A DNA stretch of 58,386 bases from JBGCDD01 sp045105075 (GCA_045105075.1 JBGCDD010000012.1:1-58386), one strand, 5' to 3'; positions 36,728 through 46,259 are shown, numbered from the stretch's first letter. A program made the numbers and translations. The notes: generated from the sequence alone by a model not told the origin.

Positions 36728-37206
36728 ATCACTGACCCAAGATGTTTTGGGCCGTTGGGATCTGAAAGATGCCCCCACTGCGTCAGCCACAGGTCGGCAT
36801 GAGCGCGGGCTTGCTTGCCCGACAGTGAAAGTTCTTCTGCGTTTGCAATACTGTCAATCCACACCGTACGTGCGCCAAACAAACGCCCCAGCCGCAGCGC
36901 AAAGTATCCCGGCGCAGCACCAGTGGTGATGACGACATCGGGCCGCGTGCGGTAGATGATCCTGAGCAATTGAAACAACTGCCGCACCAGCCGCAGCTTG
37001 TTCCAGCGGTTTGCTTCGGTAACAGTGTAAAACCCGGCGATATGATCATCGGTTTTGCGGCTTTCCGTGCGCAACGGCGTCTCCAGGCCGGGGTCTGTGG
37101 TCACGTAGGTGACATCACAGCCCGACCAGGCCGGACGCAAACGCATCAGCTGAACCCAATGCCCTCCGGCCGAGGCGGTCGCCATCACTCGAACATTCTG
37201 GGTCAC
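36724..37206 (-). CDS. PssD/Alg14-like glycosyltransferase subunit
   Basis: 160 residues with a GTG start overlapping the deacetylase stop by four bases (GTGA). The segment A-S-A-G-G-H-W-V-Q-L near the start, P-D-V-V-I-T-T-G-A-A-P-G and I-D-S-I-A-N-A matches Alg14/PssD/Cps14F proteins, which anchor the acceptor-binding half of a GT28-type transferase at the membrane. Pairs with the following PssE-like protein to add a sugar to a lipid-linked intermediate. Confidence 0.9.
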   Translation of the reverse strand: MTQNVRVMATASAGGHWVQLMRLRPAWSGCDVTYVTTDPGLETPLRTESRKTDDHIAGFYTVTEANRWNKLRLVRQLFQLLRIIYRTRPDVVITTGAAPGYFALRLGRLFGARTVWIDSIANAEELSLSGKQARAHADLWLTQWGHLSDPNGPKHLGSVI

Positions 37207-37937
37207 GCAGCCGCCTTTCCAGGACCGCGGCCTGACGCCAAATCACTGAATCGTTGCAGTTCCATATTGTTTTTTCTTGCAAAATTAATTATTTCACGGG
37301 TCGCCTTCAGCACATAATCAAGATGTTCTTGCGGCTCTGGTCCCCGACGGGGCTGGCCGAAATCGTGCATTAGGATGACCCCGCCGCCATTTCTTTCAAT
37401 CTCAGCCAGAATATCCGGTATTGGACGTCTGTCCCAACTGTCTTGCGTGTCGATCGTCCAATAGGCGAAACGCAGCCGGTTCAGCACCCGAAAAACCAAA
37501 CTTGCCAGCGTGGTTTTGCCGTAAGGTGGGCGAAAAACCCGCGATGTCACGCCCAGCTTGGCCAGGGTTTTCTGACCTGCGGCAATGTCGCGATTGGCGG
37601 TCCACGGCGGCACTTTCCAGGCATTGGAATGGGCGTGGGTGTGGTTGGCCACCTCGTGTCCGCCCTGTTGCAATCGCGTGATCAGGTCGGGCTGCTCAAC
37701 AGCCTGACGGCCAATCACAAAGAATGTCGCCGGGGCATTCTGCTCTGCCAGAACCTCGAGCACTTCATCACTGACACCTTGCGTTGGCCCATCATCATAA
37801 GTCAAAACCACCGCGCGGTTTTGGCGGCACAGGCGGTCCAAACGCTGTGTTTCCAACTTGCGTAACGCAAACGGAGCCAGAAACCAAAGGCCCAACCCGC
37901 AAAGCAGAACGATCAGTGTCAGTATGCCGGTAGACAT
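37203..37937 (-). CDS. Polysaccharide deacetylase (NodB domain), membrane-anchored
   Basis: 244 residues; AAGGA precedes the ATG. One N-terminal membrane helix (about 5-22) is followed by a NodB homology domain: T-Y-D-D-G-P (Asp49 catalytic base), the metal-binding H-T-H-A-H-S, R-P-P-Y-G-K and L-M-H-D-F. All five CE4 motifs can be seen. It likely de-N- or de-O-acetylates the polymer in the periplasm. Overlaps the pssD-like gene by four bases. Confidence 0.92.
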   Translation of the reverse strand: MSTGILTLIVLLCGLGLWFLAPFALRKLETQRLDRLCRQNRAVVLTYDDGPTQGVSDEVLEVLAEQNAPATFFVIGRQAVEQPDLITRLQQGGHEVANHTHAHSNAWKVPPWTANRDIAAGQKTLAKLGVTSRVFRPPYGKTTLASLVFRVLNRLRFAYWTIDTQDSWDRRPIPDILAEIERNGGGVILMHDFGQPRRGPEPQEHLDYVLKATREIINFARKNNMELQRFSDLASGRGPGKAAA

Positions 37938-38029
37938 AAATTGGGTCCTTGTAAGTGCATTCTGACGAATTTCTCAGTATTTACGTGCGCGAGCATATCA
38001 GGGTCAAGAGCCAGGGCTTTTGGTGGGTA

Positions 38030-38773
38030 TCACCGTTTTCGTCGTAAGATGTGGGTTTTGATCCATTTTCGAGCATTTTCCACCTTTTTGTGTCGGCTGT
38101 GGCGCACTGTTCCCGCTTCGTTCATCAAGGGCGCGCCAAAGGCATAAGGGGTCATGCGCCCAGCCCGCAGCGCTTGCACCAGTTTGGCCTCGCTGACCGG
38201 GCTTTCGATTTCGACATGATTGATCAGGGGCCACAGGTGATTTACCCGGTGAAAATCCATTCCAATCGTCGGCGGAAGGCCGGTTTGTTGCAAAAGTGTC
38301 AACGCCTGTTGCCCTGGTGCAAGCCCATCGCTCTTTCGGTTCCAAATTTCGAGTCCGGACAGCAGCGCCGTCCAGCTGTCTTGATAGACCGACCAGACAT
38401 CGCGACGCGCCGGATGTGCAAAGATCGACGCACCTCGATCAGCGGCAACATCATTCAAGGTTGCAACTGTTGATCTCGCCTCGCCCAGAAAACGTGTCAG
38501 GCCCCAGGTGGGCAGATGAACCGAGTTTGTTTCGTCTGAGTATTCAATTCCCGGAATGATTAAGCACTGTTTCGTCGATGCTGCGGCACATTCCGCCCTG
38601 TACTGCTCGAATCGCTCGGCAGGGAACCCGGTGTCGTGCTCGCTCATCATCACGACGCTTGCACCCAAATGTGGCATCACTTTGGCAATCCGCGACAATG
38701 GCCAATCTGCGTCATAGGACCATTCGGAATGCGCATGCATGGCGACGCGAACAATTTGGGTCTGAGTGCTCAT
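38030..38773 (-). CDS. PHP-domain metal-dependent phosphoesterase-like protein
   Basis: 247 residues. Metal-ligand motifs of the PHP superfamily are present in order: M-H-A-H-S (His13, His15), S-E-H-D (about 44-47), P-G-I-E-Y-S (Glu about 76), F-A-H-P-A-R (His about 118) and M-D-F-H (Asp/His about 171-173). The gene starts by overlapping the ATP-grasp gene stop by four bases (ATGA), so the two are coupled. PHP enzymes hydrolyse phosphoesters; inside this cluster it may act on a phosphosugar, phospholipid-linked intermediate or phosphotyrosine, which cannot be told from sequence. No signal peptide. Confidence 0.85.
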   Translation of the reverse strand: MSTQTQIVRVAMHAHSEWSYDADWPLSRIAKVMPHLGASVVMMSEHDTGFPAERFEQYRAECAAASTKQCLIIPGIEYSDETNSVHLPTWGLTRFLGEARSTVATLNDVAADRGASIFAHPARRDVWSVYQDSWTALLSGLEIWNRKSDGLAPGQQALTLLQQTGLPPTIGMDFHRVNHLWPLINHVEIESPVSEAKLVQALRAGRMTPYAFGAPLMNEAGTVRHSRHKKVENARKWIKTHILRRKR

Positions 38774-39945
38774 TTGCGTTTGCGCAGGGTCGCACGCACA
38801 GTGTCAACCGCATCACCGATGAAATAGCCCTTGTGGCGTGGATCATAATTGTAAAAGGCGCGCCCGGTTGCGGGCTGAAGCACCCGCGGCAAAGAGTGCA
38901 AAAACTTCGGCCAGCCTTGCTTGTGAAAATCGGTTTTGGGCCCGCGCAGGGCAAATAACAGATGCAGCACATCGCGTCCCAAATGACGCACAGTGTCTTG
39001 TCGCTCGGGGCCTTGTTGCGGCGTGAAATCAGGATCAAAGGCGCTTTCGGTGGCCCAAACCGGATAGTCCAGCCCATTGCGCCGCGCCAAAGCCATAGAC
39101 CCCCAAACCCGACCGTTCAGCTCCATAAACCACGGTGTGCCTTTGTCGTCGCGCAACAGCTCGATCATGAATGGACCACGCCAGTCCAGTGCCATCATCA
39201 TCGTCTCAATCCGTTTGCAAAGGTCCGGATCAGGCGTCAGAACCCGGCACGCACTGGAACCGGACCCATGCGGATTCATCATGCGCACACGTTGATGGCC
39301 GCTCCATCCGATCACGCCTTCTGTGGTGGCATGGCCAAAAATGCCCTCGCCGGTGCCGTGTATCAACGGCTGAACAATCAGCGGCGCGGCCAGACTGGGC
39401 AGGGCGCGGAACCGGGCCACATCCTGGGCATTCATCAGATAGTGCACGTCGTCTTTTAGGATCTTGCCATCGCGCAACTCGACGGCGTGCACGGGTTTTG
39501 CGATCACGGGCAAAGCGATGTTTTCGGGCAGGTCATCGGGCAGGTTCAGAATGGGACCATCAGGCACGTCCAAACCGGCGGCGCGCGCGGCGGCAAGCTG
39601 GGTGGCTTTGTTCAACCCGGCCTCGGCCCGCGCGCCGGTGGCATGGATATGACGCAGACCTTTGGTCTGTTCGGCCAGATCCGTGCACAGCCGCAGCGAC
39701 ACATCATCCAAGGCAAACAATCCATCCACGTCATCACAGGCACGCAACAAATCGGCTCGAGTGGCGGCAATGTCATGTTCTGGCGCGGTGACTTCAACCA
39801 GGTCCAACTTTAGCGTTCTGGCCAATCGACTGGACGTGCCTTTGCGCGTGAAAAGGCGCAGACGAAAGCCAGCCGCCGTCAATCCAAAAACAACTTCGGG
39901 CGCCGACAGGGCCTCGGCAAATCCAACAAGTAGCAGTGGACGCAT
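38770..39945 (-). CDS. ATP-grasp ligase-like protein
   Basis: 391 residues from the ATG at 39945, which overlaps the upstream deacetylase stop (TGATG); the longer in-frame extension lies inside that gene. N-terminal pre-ATP-grasp Rossmann-like region (about 1-110), then ATP-grasp features: P-V-I-A-K-P-V-H-A near 150, I-V-Q-P-L-I-H-G-T-G-E-G near 190-200, and F-M-I-E-L-L ... W-F-M-E-L-N-G-R-V-W-G-S near 270-290, with the Mg-binding Glu and Asn. It belongs to carbamoyl-phosphate-synthase-like ATP-grasp proteins that join a carboxylate to an amine. In this cluster it could attach an amino acid to a uronic acid or to a deacetylated amino sugar; that is inference. Confidence 0.85.
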   Translation of the reverse strand: MRPLLLVGFAEALSAPEVVFGLTAAGFRLRLFTRKGTSSRLARTLKLDLVEVTAPEHDIAATRADLLRACDDVDGLFALDDVSLRLCTDLAEQTKGLRHIHATGARAEAGLNKATQLAAARAAGLDVPDGPILNLPDDLPENIALPVIAKPVHAVELRDGKILKDDVHYLMNAQDVARFRALPSLAAPLIVQPLIHGTGEGIFGHATTEGVIGWSGHQRVRMMNPHGSGSSACRVLTPDPDLCKRIETMMMALDWRGPFMIELLRDDKGTPWFMELNGRVWGSMALARRNGLDYPVWATESAFDPDFTPQQGPERQDTVRHLGRDVLHLLFALRGPKTDFHKQGWPKFLHSLPRVLQPATGRAFYNYDPRHKGYFIGDAVDTVRATLRKRK

Positions 39946-40616
39946 CACATCACCCTTTTGCGGGCCATCGCCAAAGAGCGGCGCAGTTGACGCAACGCCG
40001 GGATCGGGGCGAACAGCGCGTGTCGGACGTAGTCGAGTGTCATGTCGTTGCGCACCGAAAGACGGGGGCGCAAAAATCGATTGGGATCCATATTGCCGCC
40101 ATCGCTGGTCCAGGCCACTTGGTAACCCGCATCGCGCAACGCGGTCAGGACAGCACGGTTGTAGCTGCCAAATGGAATCGCCGCTTCGGTGATGCTGCGC
40201 CCGGTGGCTTTTTCTAGAACCTGGCGCGAACTGCGCACTTCCTGTTTCAATTGATCGGCGGGCAGTTGCGCCCAATTCACATGATCCTGCCCATGCGAGC
40301 CGATTTGAAAACCCATCTGTTGCAGCTGTGTCAGATCATTGGGGCTGAGGTATCCGGGCCTCTCCAGCCGTCCGCTCAACACGAAAAACCGTGCTTCCAG
40401 GCCCTGATTGGCCAGGCGGGGCGCGGCAATTTCGAGATCGGATCGGTTGCCGTCGTCAAAGGTGATAAAAAGGTGGCGTGCGTTTGGTTGCGCCAGCATG
40501 TCGACCAACTGATCGAAAAACGCCACGCTGATCCAATAGGGGCGTTCAGACGGCTCAATATCGGGTCCGGGGACGCCAATGCCGTGGAAATTCAAGGTTC
40601 GGGTTTGAGCATTCAT
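39945..40616 (-). CDS. Polysaccharide deacetylase (NodB/CE4 family)
   Basis: 223 residues without a signal peptide or membrane helix. It has F-I-T-F-D-D-G-N, G-S-H-G-Q-D-H (metal-binding His pair) and P-F-G-S-Y-N, the first three CE4 motifs. It resembles deacetylases associated with exosortase gene clusters. It lies 89 bases after the exosortase gene and is coupled to the ATP-grasp gene by a one-base overlap. A second, membrane-anchored deacetylase lies three genes downstream, so the cluster encodes a cytoplasmic and an exported version. Confidence 0.88.
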   Translation of the reverse strand: MNAQTRTLNFHGIGVPGPDIEPSERPYWISVAFFDQLVDMLAQPNARHLFITFDDGNRSDLEIAAPRLANQGLEARFFVLSGRLERPGYLSPNDLTQLQQMGFQIGSHGQDHVNWAQLPADQLKQEVRSSRQVLEKATGRSITEAAIPFGSYNRAVLTALRDAGYQVAWTSDGGNMDPNRFLRPRLSVRNDMTLDYVRHALFAPIPALRQLRRSLAMARKRVM

Positions 40617-40705
40617 GGGGTGCTCTTATCGCGCCGGTTTGACAATTTGAAGACGCGGATGCGGCAGAGACGCGCCGATGACGCGTCTCTGTTTGGCTGT
40701 GTTGC

Positions 40706-42307
40706 CTAAAACGGAACGAAACGGGGCAGGCGGGGCATCGATTCGCGCATGAATTGCTGCACGCGGGCATCCGCCTCGGCCTCGGTTTCGTCGGCATTGA
40801 TGGGCGTGACATAGCGCACAAGGGCACCGTCACTGCGCCCCATTGTCAGGCTGTCTTTGACCACGCTGGCCTTGGCCTTGAAGTCATTGATCATACGTTT
40901 GCCGCGCTGTTCGAACCAATAATAGACCAGTTGCTTGGACAGACCTTTTTGGATCACCGCGCGGTTCACCTCAAAGCTGCCATAGCCGGTGCCGGTCATG
41001 TCGACCATATGGGGCTCAAGCGAGAACACTTCCCAGCCGCCAACGGGCAAACACACTTCAGGCGAGTGGATGCCGCTGCCTTCGGTCTGTTTGTCGTAAA
41101 AAGCGACAAACATATTCACGTACCCGCCCTGACCGGCCTGCGTATAGCTGGCGTTCAGATAGTCAGTGGCGCCCAACACCCGCTCGACGTCTGCGGACAG
41201 GCGGTGGGTCGAACCGGACCATTCGCCAACATTGGTCGGGAACAACGCAAAGGGATCGCGATCGACCTTCTGGGTTTCCGGATTTCCGTACCAAAGCCAG
41301 GCAGAGGACACCGCCAAGGTCAGGATACCGCCCATGGCGAGCGCCACGGAGGCACGGATATTGAAAACCCGGGCCGAAATGCCAGCGAAGCCTTCGAAAT
41401 CCAGATCGATCACCTCTGACAAGGGCAACGGATTCGGCGTCAGCCGCTGCATGGCAATTGCCATCAGGAACAGAATGCCGACGCAGGACATGAAGATGAC
41501 CCAGCCTTCAAAGAAGTGCAAAAAGCCCTCGGCATGTTCGATTCCGTAGCTGTTGACCAGAACACCGATGATCCCGATGCGCACCGAATTCATGAACACA
41601 GTCAGGGGTGCGGCAGACAACAGCAAAACGGCTTTGTGCCACATCGGCCCGCGGTAAAGGATCGCGAACAGATAGGAGAACGACAGGATCGGGAACAGGT
41701 ATCTCAGACCCGAGCAGGCCTCGGCCACTTGCAGTTTATAAACGCCCAGATCGATGACGTTGCCTTCCAGAAACACCGGAATGCCCGCCATGCTGACAAA
41801 CCAGACGCCGATCACAGAAGAGACGTATTGCAGCACAATGGTCAGTTTCCAGTACAAAAACTGCGGCAGCGGCAACATGAACACCAGATGCAAAACCGGC
41901 AACTGGTGGATTTTGCCCCGGTTCCAGCCGAACACGGTCAGCACAACGCCGCCAACCCAAATGATCATCGCATAGGTCACGAAGTCAGGGATGCGGGTCA
42001 GATTGCCAAACACCGCCAGCACCAGTGACAGTGCAATGATGATGACGCCTGGCCAACGGTCTTTGATCGTTGGGTTGGGCATCGGGGCGTGGCGCAGTTC
42101 GCGCAAGAATAGATAGAGGGAAATCAGCGGGATAAGCGGGCCGTGGCTGTATTCCGCCGTGGTCCAAGCTGAGCCCAAAGACACAAAACCAATCCAGAAA
42201 ATCGGGATTGAAGCCGCAATAATTAGCACAAATAGCGCAAGACCGCTGGCGTTGAACGCTGGCAAGCTCGCGGTGGGCGATTGTCTCAAGACACCATCAA
42301 GTGGCAT
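40706..42307 (-). CDS. xrtD: Exosortase (VPLPA-CTERM type, XrtD-like) fused to an EpsI domain
   Basis: 533 residues from the ATG at 42307, chosen because GAGGGG precedes it at good spacing; an ATG at 42325 is the alternative. About residues 20-285 are a multi-pass exosortase domain with the catalytic triad: A-E-A-C-S-G-L-R-Y (Cys198), N-S-V-R-I-G (Arg243) and F-L-H-F-F-E-G-W (His264). After about residue 320 a further membrane helix leads to a periplasmic EpsI/DUF3485 domain with H-S-P-E-V-C-L-P-V-G-G-W. Exosortases cleave C-terminal sorting tails of exported proteins; a cognate VPLPA-CTERM substrate is encoded at 50508-51155. EpsI fusion is typical of the XrtD group. Confidence 0.93.
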   Translation of the reverse strand: MPLDGVLRQSPTASLPAFNASGLALFVLIIAASIPIFWIGFVSLGSAWTTAEYSHGPLIPLISLYLFLRELRHAPMPNPTIKDRWPGVIIIALSLVLAVFGNLTRIPDFVTYAMIIWVGGVVLTVFGWNRGKIHQLPVLHLVFMLPLPQFLYWKLTIVLQYVSSVIGVWFVSMAGIPVFLEGNVIDLGVYKLQVAEACSGLRYLFPILSFSYLFAILYRGPMWHKAVLLLSAAPLTVFMNSVRIGIIGVLVNSYGIEHAEGFLHFFEGWVIFMSCVGILFLMAIAMQRLTPNPLPLSEVIDLDFEGFAGISARVFNIRASVALAMGGILTLAVSSAWLWYGNPETQKVDRDPFALFPTNVGEWSGSTHRLSADVERVLGATDYLNASYTQAGQGGYVNMFVAFYDKQTEGSGIHSPEVCLPVGGWEVFSLEPHMVDMTGTGYGSFEVNRAVIQKGLSKQLVYYWFEQRGKRMINDFKAKASVVKDSLTMGRSDGALVRYVTPINADETEAEADARVQQFMRESMPRLPRFVPF

Positions 42308-42408
42308 GTCAGACCCCTCTGTCATTCCAAGAACCTCATTACTAAAAGGCTTGTGCGCCTTCCCCTAAGGGAAAGCACTTAAAGTTCAGTCACGATCACG
42401 ACAGTAAA

Positions 42409-44889
42409 CTAGTCTTGACTTACACCAGATGTCAGCTGTTCGATTTCGTTTGCGATTCTGTCTGCATAAACGGGCGCAGGCGTGACATTTTTGAGCAATT
42501 CTTGTGCCATTTCAAACCGCTCCAATGCCTCGCTTCGGCGACCCAACTGGGCCAGCGTCGATGCATAGTGGAACTGAACTGAGGGCTCATTTGGCAGCGC
42601 ATTTGCTGCGGACTCAAGATATCCGACCGCTTCTTCATAGTTGCCCCGGCGATGGCTGATCCAGCCATAAGTGTCCTGGAACGCTGGGATGTCGGACTCG
42701 CGCAGGCGACGGGCAACAGTGTGTGCGCGCTGCAAGCTCTCGGCATCATCGCGGTGGACCGCCAGAAGACTGGCCAGGTTGTTGGCAATGATCAGCGAAG
42801 ACGATGACCGCTCATAAAGCATTTCGTAGATCGCAATTGCATCCTCGGGTTCGCCCGCACGTTCGTGCACTCCGGCCTTGGCCCATAGCAGGTTGCTGTT
42901 TTCAGGCACGGCAACCAGAGCTTCGTCCAACAGCGCAACCGACTCTTCCGCTTTGCCCTGACTTGCCAGAAGTCGATAAAACGCCATCCAGACCGTGGAA
43001 CGGGTGGGGTCTTCGTTGACAAGATCGCGGAAAATCACCTCGGCGTCCTGTGGTGCGCCCAAATTTGCCTTTAACCCGGCCTTTACAAAGCGCAGCTGGG
43101 GATCCGTGGGCTGATCTTCCAACAATTCCTCGACATAAAGCAGACCTGCTTCGGCGCCTTCATTGGCGACGCGGGTGCGCACCAGAGCGATGTTTACGTT
43201 GCCCTTCATGTCTGGGTTTTCAGCCAGATTTTCCAACAGCGCCGTCAGCTCGGCACCACGTTCCTGACCCAGCAGGATGCGCGCGCGCAATTCGGTGGCA
43301 CGGTTTGTCGCATTTTCCTCGTTCATACCGTTAAGCGCTTCAATGACGCCTTCGGTGCGGCTCCAGTCCTTCATGCGAACATAGACCTCGCCCAATTTGA
43401 ACAGCAACGCCATGTCGCGTGGGCGGACCCGCAGCGCGTCGATGATCACACTTTCGGCTGTGCGCAGTTTGTCATCGGTCATCAACACGTTGACATAGCG
43501 TAAGGATTCCGCCGGCGCGTTGTTGGAGGCCTGTACCGCCAGGGTCAGCATTTCGATCATCAGATCGCGGTTGCCTTCCCGTTCGTGCGCTTTGGCCATC
43601 AACGTCATCAGATCTGCATCTTGCGGTGTCAGACCGAGGGCGTCGCGCAACATCACAATTGCGTCGCCGGTTTCATCGTCATCAATCAGCCAATTGGCTT
43701 TGAGCTTGATAGCATCCGGCTGCGAACGGTCTTCGGACAACACTTTTTCAACCAAAGCGCGTGCGCCAACCGAGTTATTTTCGGCAAACAGCATCCGGGC
43801 GAGGTTGACCTCGATGGCGCGGATCTCATCTGTCGGCTCAGCGCCTTGCACCAGTGCTTCCATTTCGGCAATCGCCTCGTCAGCCTTGCCGGCGTCAAAG
43901 TTCAGCTTGGCGCGAATTGAACGGAACATCGCGATGTCTTTGTCGTTCAGAGCGATAAAGCGCTCTGCTTCTGCCATCGCGGCGTCCGGACTGCGAAAAC
44001 GCTCCAGGAAACCCAGGAAAAAGCCGCGGTCATCAGAGCTGGCATCCGGCAGATCAGCCTGTTCGCGCAGGAAGTCTTCGGCCTGATCAATTTGATTTTG
44101 CGAGATGTAGTATTGGATCAAGCCGCGCTTATAATCGCTGCGATCCTCTGGGAAGAGGGCAATCAATTCGCGCAATTGTGCGACGATGGCCTCGCTGTCG
44201 CCGATCTGTTGCAGAACACCCAAACGGAGCCGGTACAGGGACTTGTCCTCGGGCATCTGTGCGAGACCGTCATCAATTGCTTCAAGCGCCGCATACCAAT
44301 CCTGTTTGCGCACCAGATCATCAATCACGATTTCGCGCGCGCTGGCCAAAGACGAATCGTTTTCAATCAGCGATTGCGCCAGAACAACAGCGGCGCTGCG
44401 TGCGTCCTCGTCTTTGTCGCGCACGGCATAGAAGTACTTCATCGTGTTATCGATGGATTGCACTGGCAGGCTGTCGGGCGCCAATTCGATGGCTTTGGCC
44501 GCGTGACGTTCGACTTCTTCCCAATCGCGCGACACCAATGCCATCTCTGCGAGGGCCTGACGGCCTTCCAAGTTGTTTGGATACTGCTCGACCAATCGCA
44601 AGTACTGACTGTAGGCCTGCTGATTAAAGCCACGGTCACGCTGGACGCGGGCATATGTCAGCCTGGCCCCCTGATGCTGGCCGTTCAATTTGAAAACATT
44701 GCGCAGTTCAACCAGACCGCGCTCAAAATCGCCCTCTTCAATCAGGGCGAGACCGGTCTGATAGTGCTTTTCAGCGCGCTCTTCTGCAGTGTCGCAAGCG
44801 GCAAGAACCGCTAGTCCTGCAACCAGAATCAGAGCTTTGCCTAAACGACGAAAACGCACCGCTGGACGGTGTTCAGAAAAATCCTGCAA
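42409..44889 (-). CDS. TPR lipoprotein of the exosortase/EPS locus (PrsT-like)
   Basis: About 826 residues from a proposed TTG at 44889, preceded by GAGGG; the first ATG (45021) would overlap the sugar transferase gene by 95 bases and put 56 residues before the signal peptide. A GTG at 44859 is also possible. The lipobox L-A-A-C-D follows a hydrophobic G-K-A-L-I-L-V-A-G-L-A-V-L stretch. The rest is a long array of tetratricopeptide repeats (A-L-I-E-E-G-D-F-E-R-G-L-V-E-L and many similar). This matches the PEP-CTERM-system TPR lipoprotein family, thought to act in the periplasm in EPS assembly or export. Confidence 0.87.
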   Translation of the reverse strand: MQDFSEHRPAVRFRRLGKALILVAGLAVLAACDTAEERAEKHYQTGLALIEEGDFERGLVELRNVFKLNGQHQGARLTYARVQRDRGFNQQAYSQYLRLVEQYPNNLEGRQALAEMALVSRDWEEVERHAAKAIELAPDSLPVQSIDNTMKYFYAVRDKDEDARSAAVVLAQSLIENDSSLASAREIVIDDLVRKQDWYAALEAIDDGLAQMPEDKSLYRLRLGVLQQIGDSEAIVAQLRELIALFPEDRSDYKRGLIQYYISQNQIDQAEDFLREQADLPDASSDDRGFFLGFLERFRSPDAAMAEAERFIALNDKDIAMFRSIRAKLNFDAGKADEAIAEMEALVQGAEPTDEIRAIEVNLARMLFAENNSVGARALVEKVLSEDRSQPDAIKLKANWLIDDDETGDAIVMLRDALGLTPQDADLMTLMAKAHEREGNRDLMIEMLTLAVQASNNAPAESLRYVNVLMTDDKLRTAESVIIDALRVRPRDMALLFKLGEVYVRMKDWSRTEGVIEALNGMNEENATNRATELRARILLGQERGAELTALLENLAENPDMKGNVNIALVRTRVANEGAEAGLLYVEELLEDQPTDPQLRFVKAGLKANLGAPQDAEVIFRDLVNEDPTRSTVWMAFYRLLASQGKAEESVALLDEALVAVPENSNLLWAKAGVHERAGEPEDAIAIYEMLYERSSSSLIIANNLASLLAVHRDDAESLQRAHTVARRLRESDIPAFQDTYGWISHRRGNYEEAVGYLESAANALPNEPSVQFHYASTLAQLGRRSEALERFEMAQELLKNVTPAPVYADRIANEIEQLTSGVSQD

Positions 44890-44926
44890 TTTTGAACCCT
44901 CAAGACGTGTTTCAGTAATCGAGGGA

Positions 44927-45616
44927 TCAGTAGCCTGTACCGCGAAACACGACAACAAAGGTTTTCGCGAGGATGCCGCAATCGGCACGGAATGACATGT
45001 TTGCAAAATACTTGTCGTCATACCCTGCTCGGGCGGTAAAAGATGAGTTATTACGCTCGTTTACCTGCCACAGACCCGAAATTCCGGGTCGCATCCAATA
45101 GTAAGAATGACCGGGGTACAGATTGGCCTGATCCACCATCATAGGGCGCGGGCCGATCAGAGACATATCTCCGGTCAGCACGTTCCAGAACTGGGGCAAC
45201 TCATCCATTGAACATTTGCGCAGAATGCGACCAACGCGGGTGATCCGGGGGTCGTCCTTGAGCTTTTGACAGTGATCCCATTCGCTGCGCGCGTCCGGGT
45301 TAGCATCGAGATAGGCGCTTAGAGCTTCGTCGGCATTGTGAACCATCGTGCGGAATTTAACCATGCGGAAAATACGACCGCCCAAACCGACACGTTTCTG
45401 GATATAGAAGGGGTTAATACCTTCTAAACTCACAACAATTGTCATCAGCACCAGCATTGGAACTGTAACAGGCGCGGTCAAAACAACCATCGCAATATCA
45501 AGCGCGCGCTTGCCAATGGCACCGTAAAAATCTGGTTTCTGGCGACGCGCAGCCGGGGCCACTTTGGACAAAGGTACAGCGTCCAGACGAGCCGGATCGT
45601 TAATCTGTAGGGTCAT
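44927..45616 (-). CDS. Initiating undecaprenyl-phosphate sugar phosphotransferase (ExoY/WbaP family)
   Basis: 229 residues. One membrane helix near residues 40-65 (the re-entrant anchor of monotopic phosphoglycosyl transferases) is followed by the catalytic domain: K-R-V-G-L-G-G-R-I-F, M-V-K-F-R-T-M-V-H-N-A-D-E, D-P-R-I-T-R-V-G-R, D-E-L-P-Q-F-W-N-V-L and S-L-I-G-P-R-P. The Asp-Glu catalytic pair is present. It would transfer the first sugar-phosphate to undecaprenyl phosphate. First gene of the leftward cluster; the promoter must be in 45617-46259. Confidence 0.95.
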   Translation of the reverse strand: MTLQINDPARLDAVPLSKVAPAARRQKPDFYGAIGKRALDIAMVVLTAPVTVPMLVLMTIVVSLEGINPFYIQKRVGLGGRIFRMVKFRTMVHNADEALSAYLDANPDARSEWDHCQKLKDDPRITRVGRILRKCSMDELPQFWNVLTGDMSLIGPRPMMVDQANLYPGHSYYWMRPGISGLWQVNERNNSSFTARAGYDDKYFANMSFRADCGILAKTFVVVFRGTGY

Positions 45617-46259
45617 TATTCACTCGCTTACACAGCAATAAAACTTGGTCACAATTTTCGCTGCAGCGTTGCCCGCCGCTAACATTCCGCCCGACATCTA
45701 TAGTCTTAACAAAAATTGGAGTCAAAACAACCATTTTCTTTACTTGCGTACGATGCTGCTCTGCAGCAAGTTATTGAAAAATAACAAAATAAATAGTGAA
45801 CCCACAAAGTGTTTATAAAAGGTTGATACGAAATTTTTGTGAGACCGTCGACTCGACCGGCACGGAGCGGCTTGTTGATCTCGCTCAAAACTCGGTGAGT
45901 TCCAGCTAATTATCCACGTTTTAAGGGTAGTTTGAGCGATTCGAGCCTTTTGTTGCCGAAAATGAAACCGTATGTTTGTTCTTTGGCGCCAAGTCTCACT
46001 GCAACACCTGAGCTGATTCTATCAAATGAGGCAAGGAAATGTCGTGCATTTGCCAAATGATGAACATAACTGCTGGCTAGACGGTGCCGAGAGCAAAGAA
46101 ACATAGATGAGGCAGTCAGTTGGGCGATATCGGACCCGCAGCATTCAACCTTGCGTTTTTAGGGACGTCTCCCGATGCAACGCTGGGCGAGCGAGCGATT
46201 GAACCTGCGGCGCGGCTGCTTACATGTGTGTTGCGTCGGGATTAGGTATTTAGATCGAA
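45617..46259. promoter_or_regulatory. Divergent control region of the polysaccharide/exosortase island
   Basis: 643 bases between the divergent sugar transferase and ATPase genes, noticeably A/T-rich around 45700-45840. Promoters of two long operons must lie here. A short perfect dyad TGCTGC-TCT-GCAGCA is at 45754-45768; I cannot link it to a known regulator. No ORF here has coding character. Confidence 0.5.

Noticed and set aside
44092..44814. 240-codon plus-strand open frame
   Set aside because: Opposite the TPR lipoprotein gene and without coding features of its own.
45910..45918. Single DnaA-box-like sequence TTATCCACG
   Set aside because: One near-match in an A/T-rich gap is expected by chance; there is no cluster.
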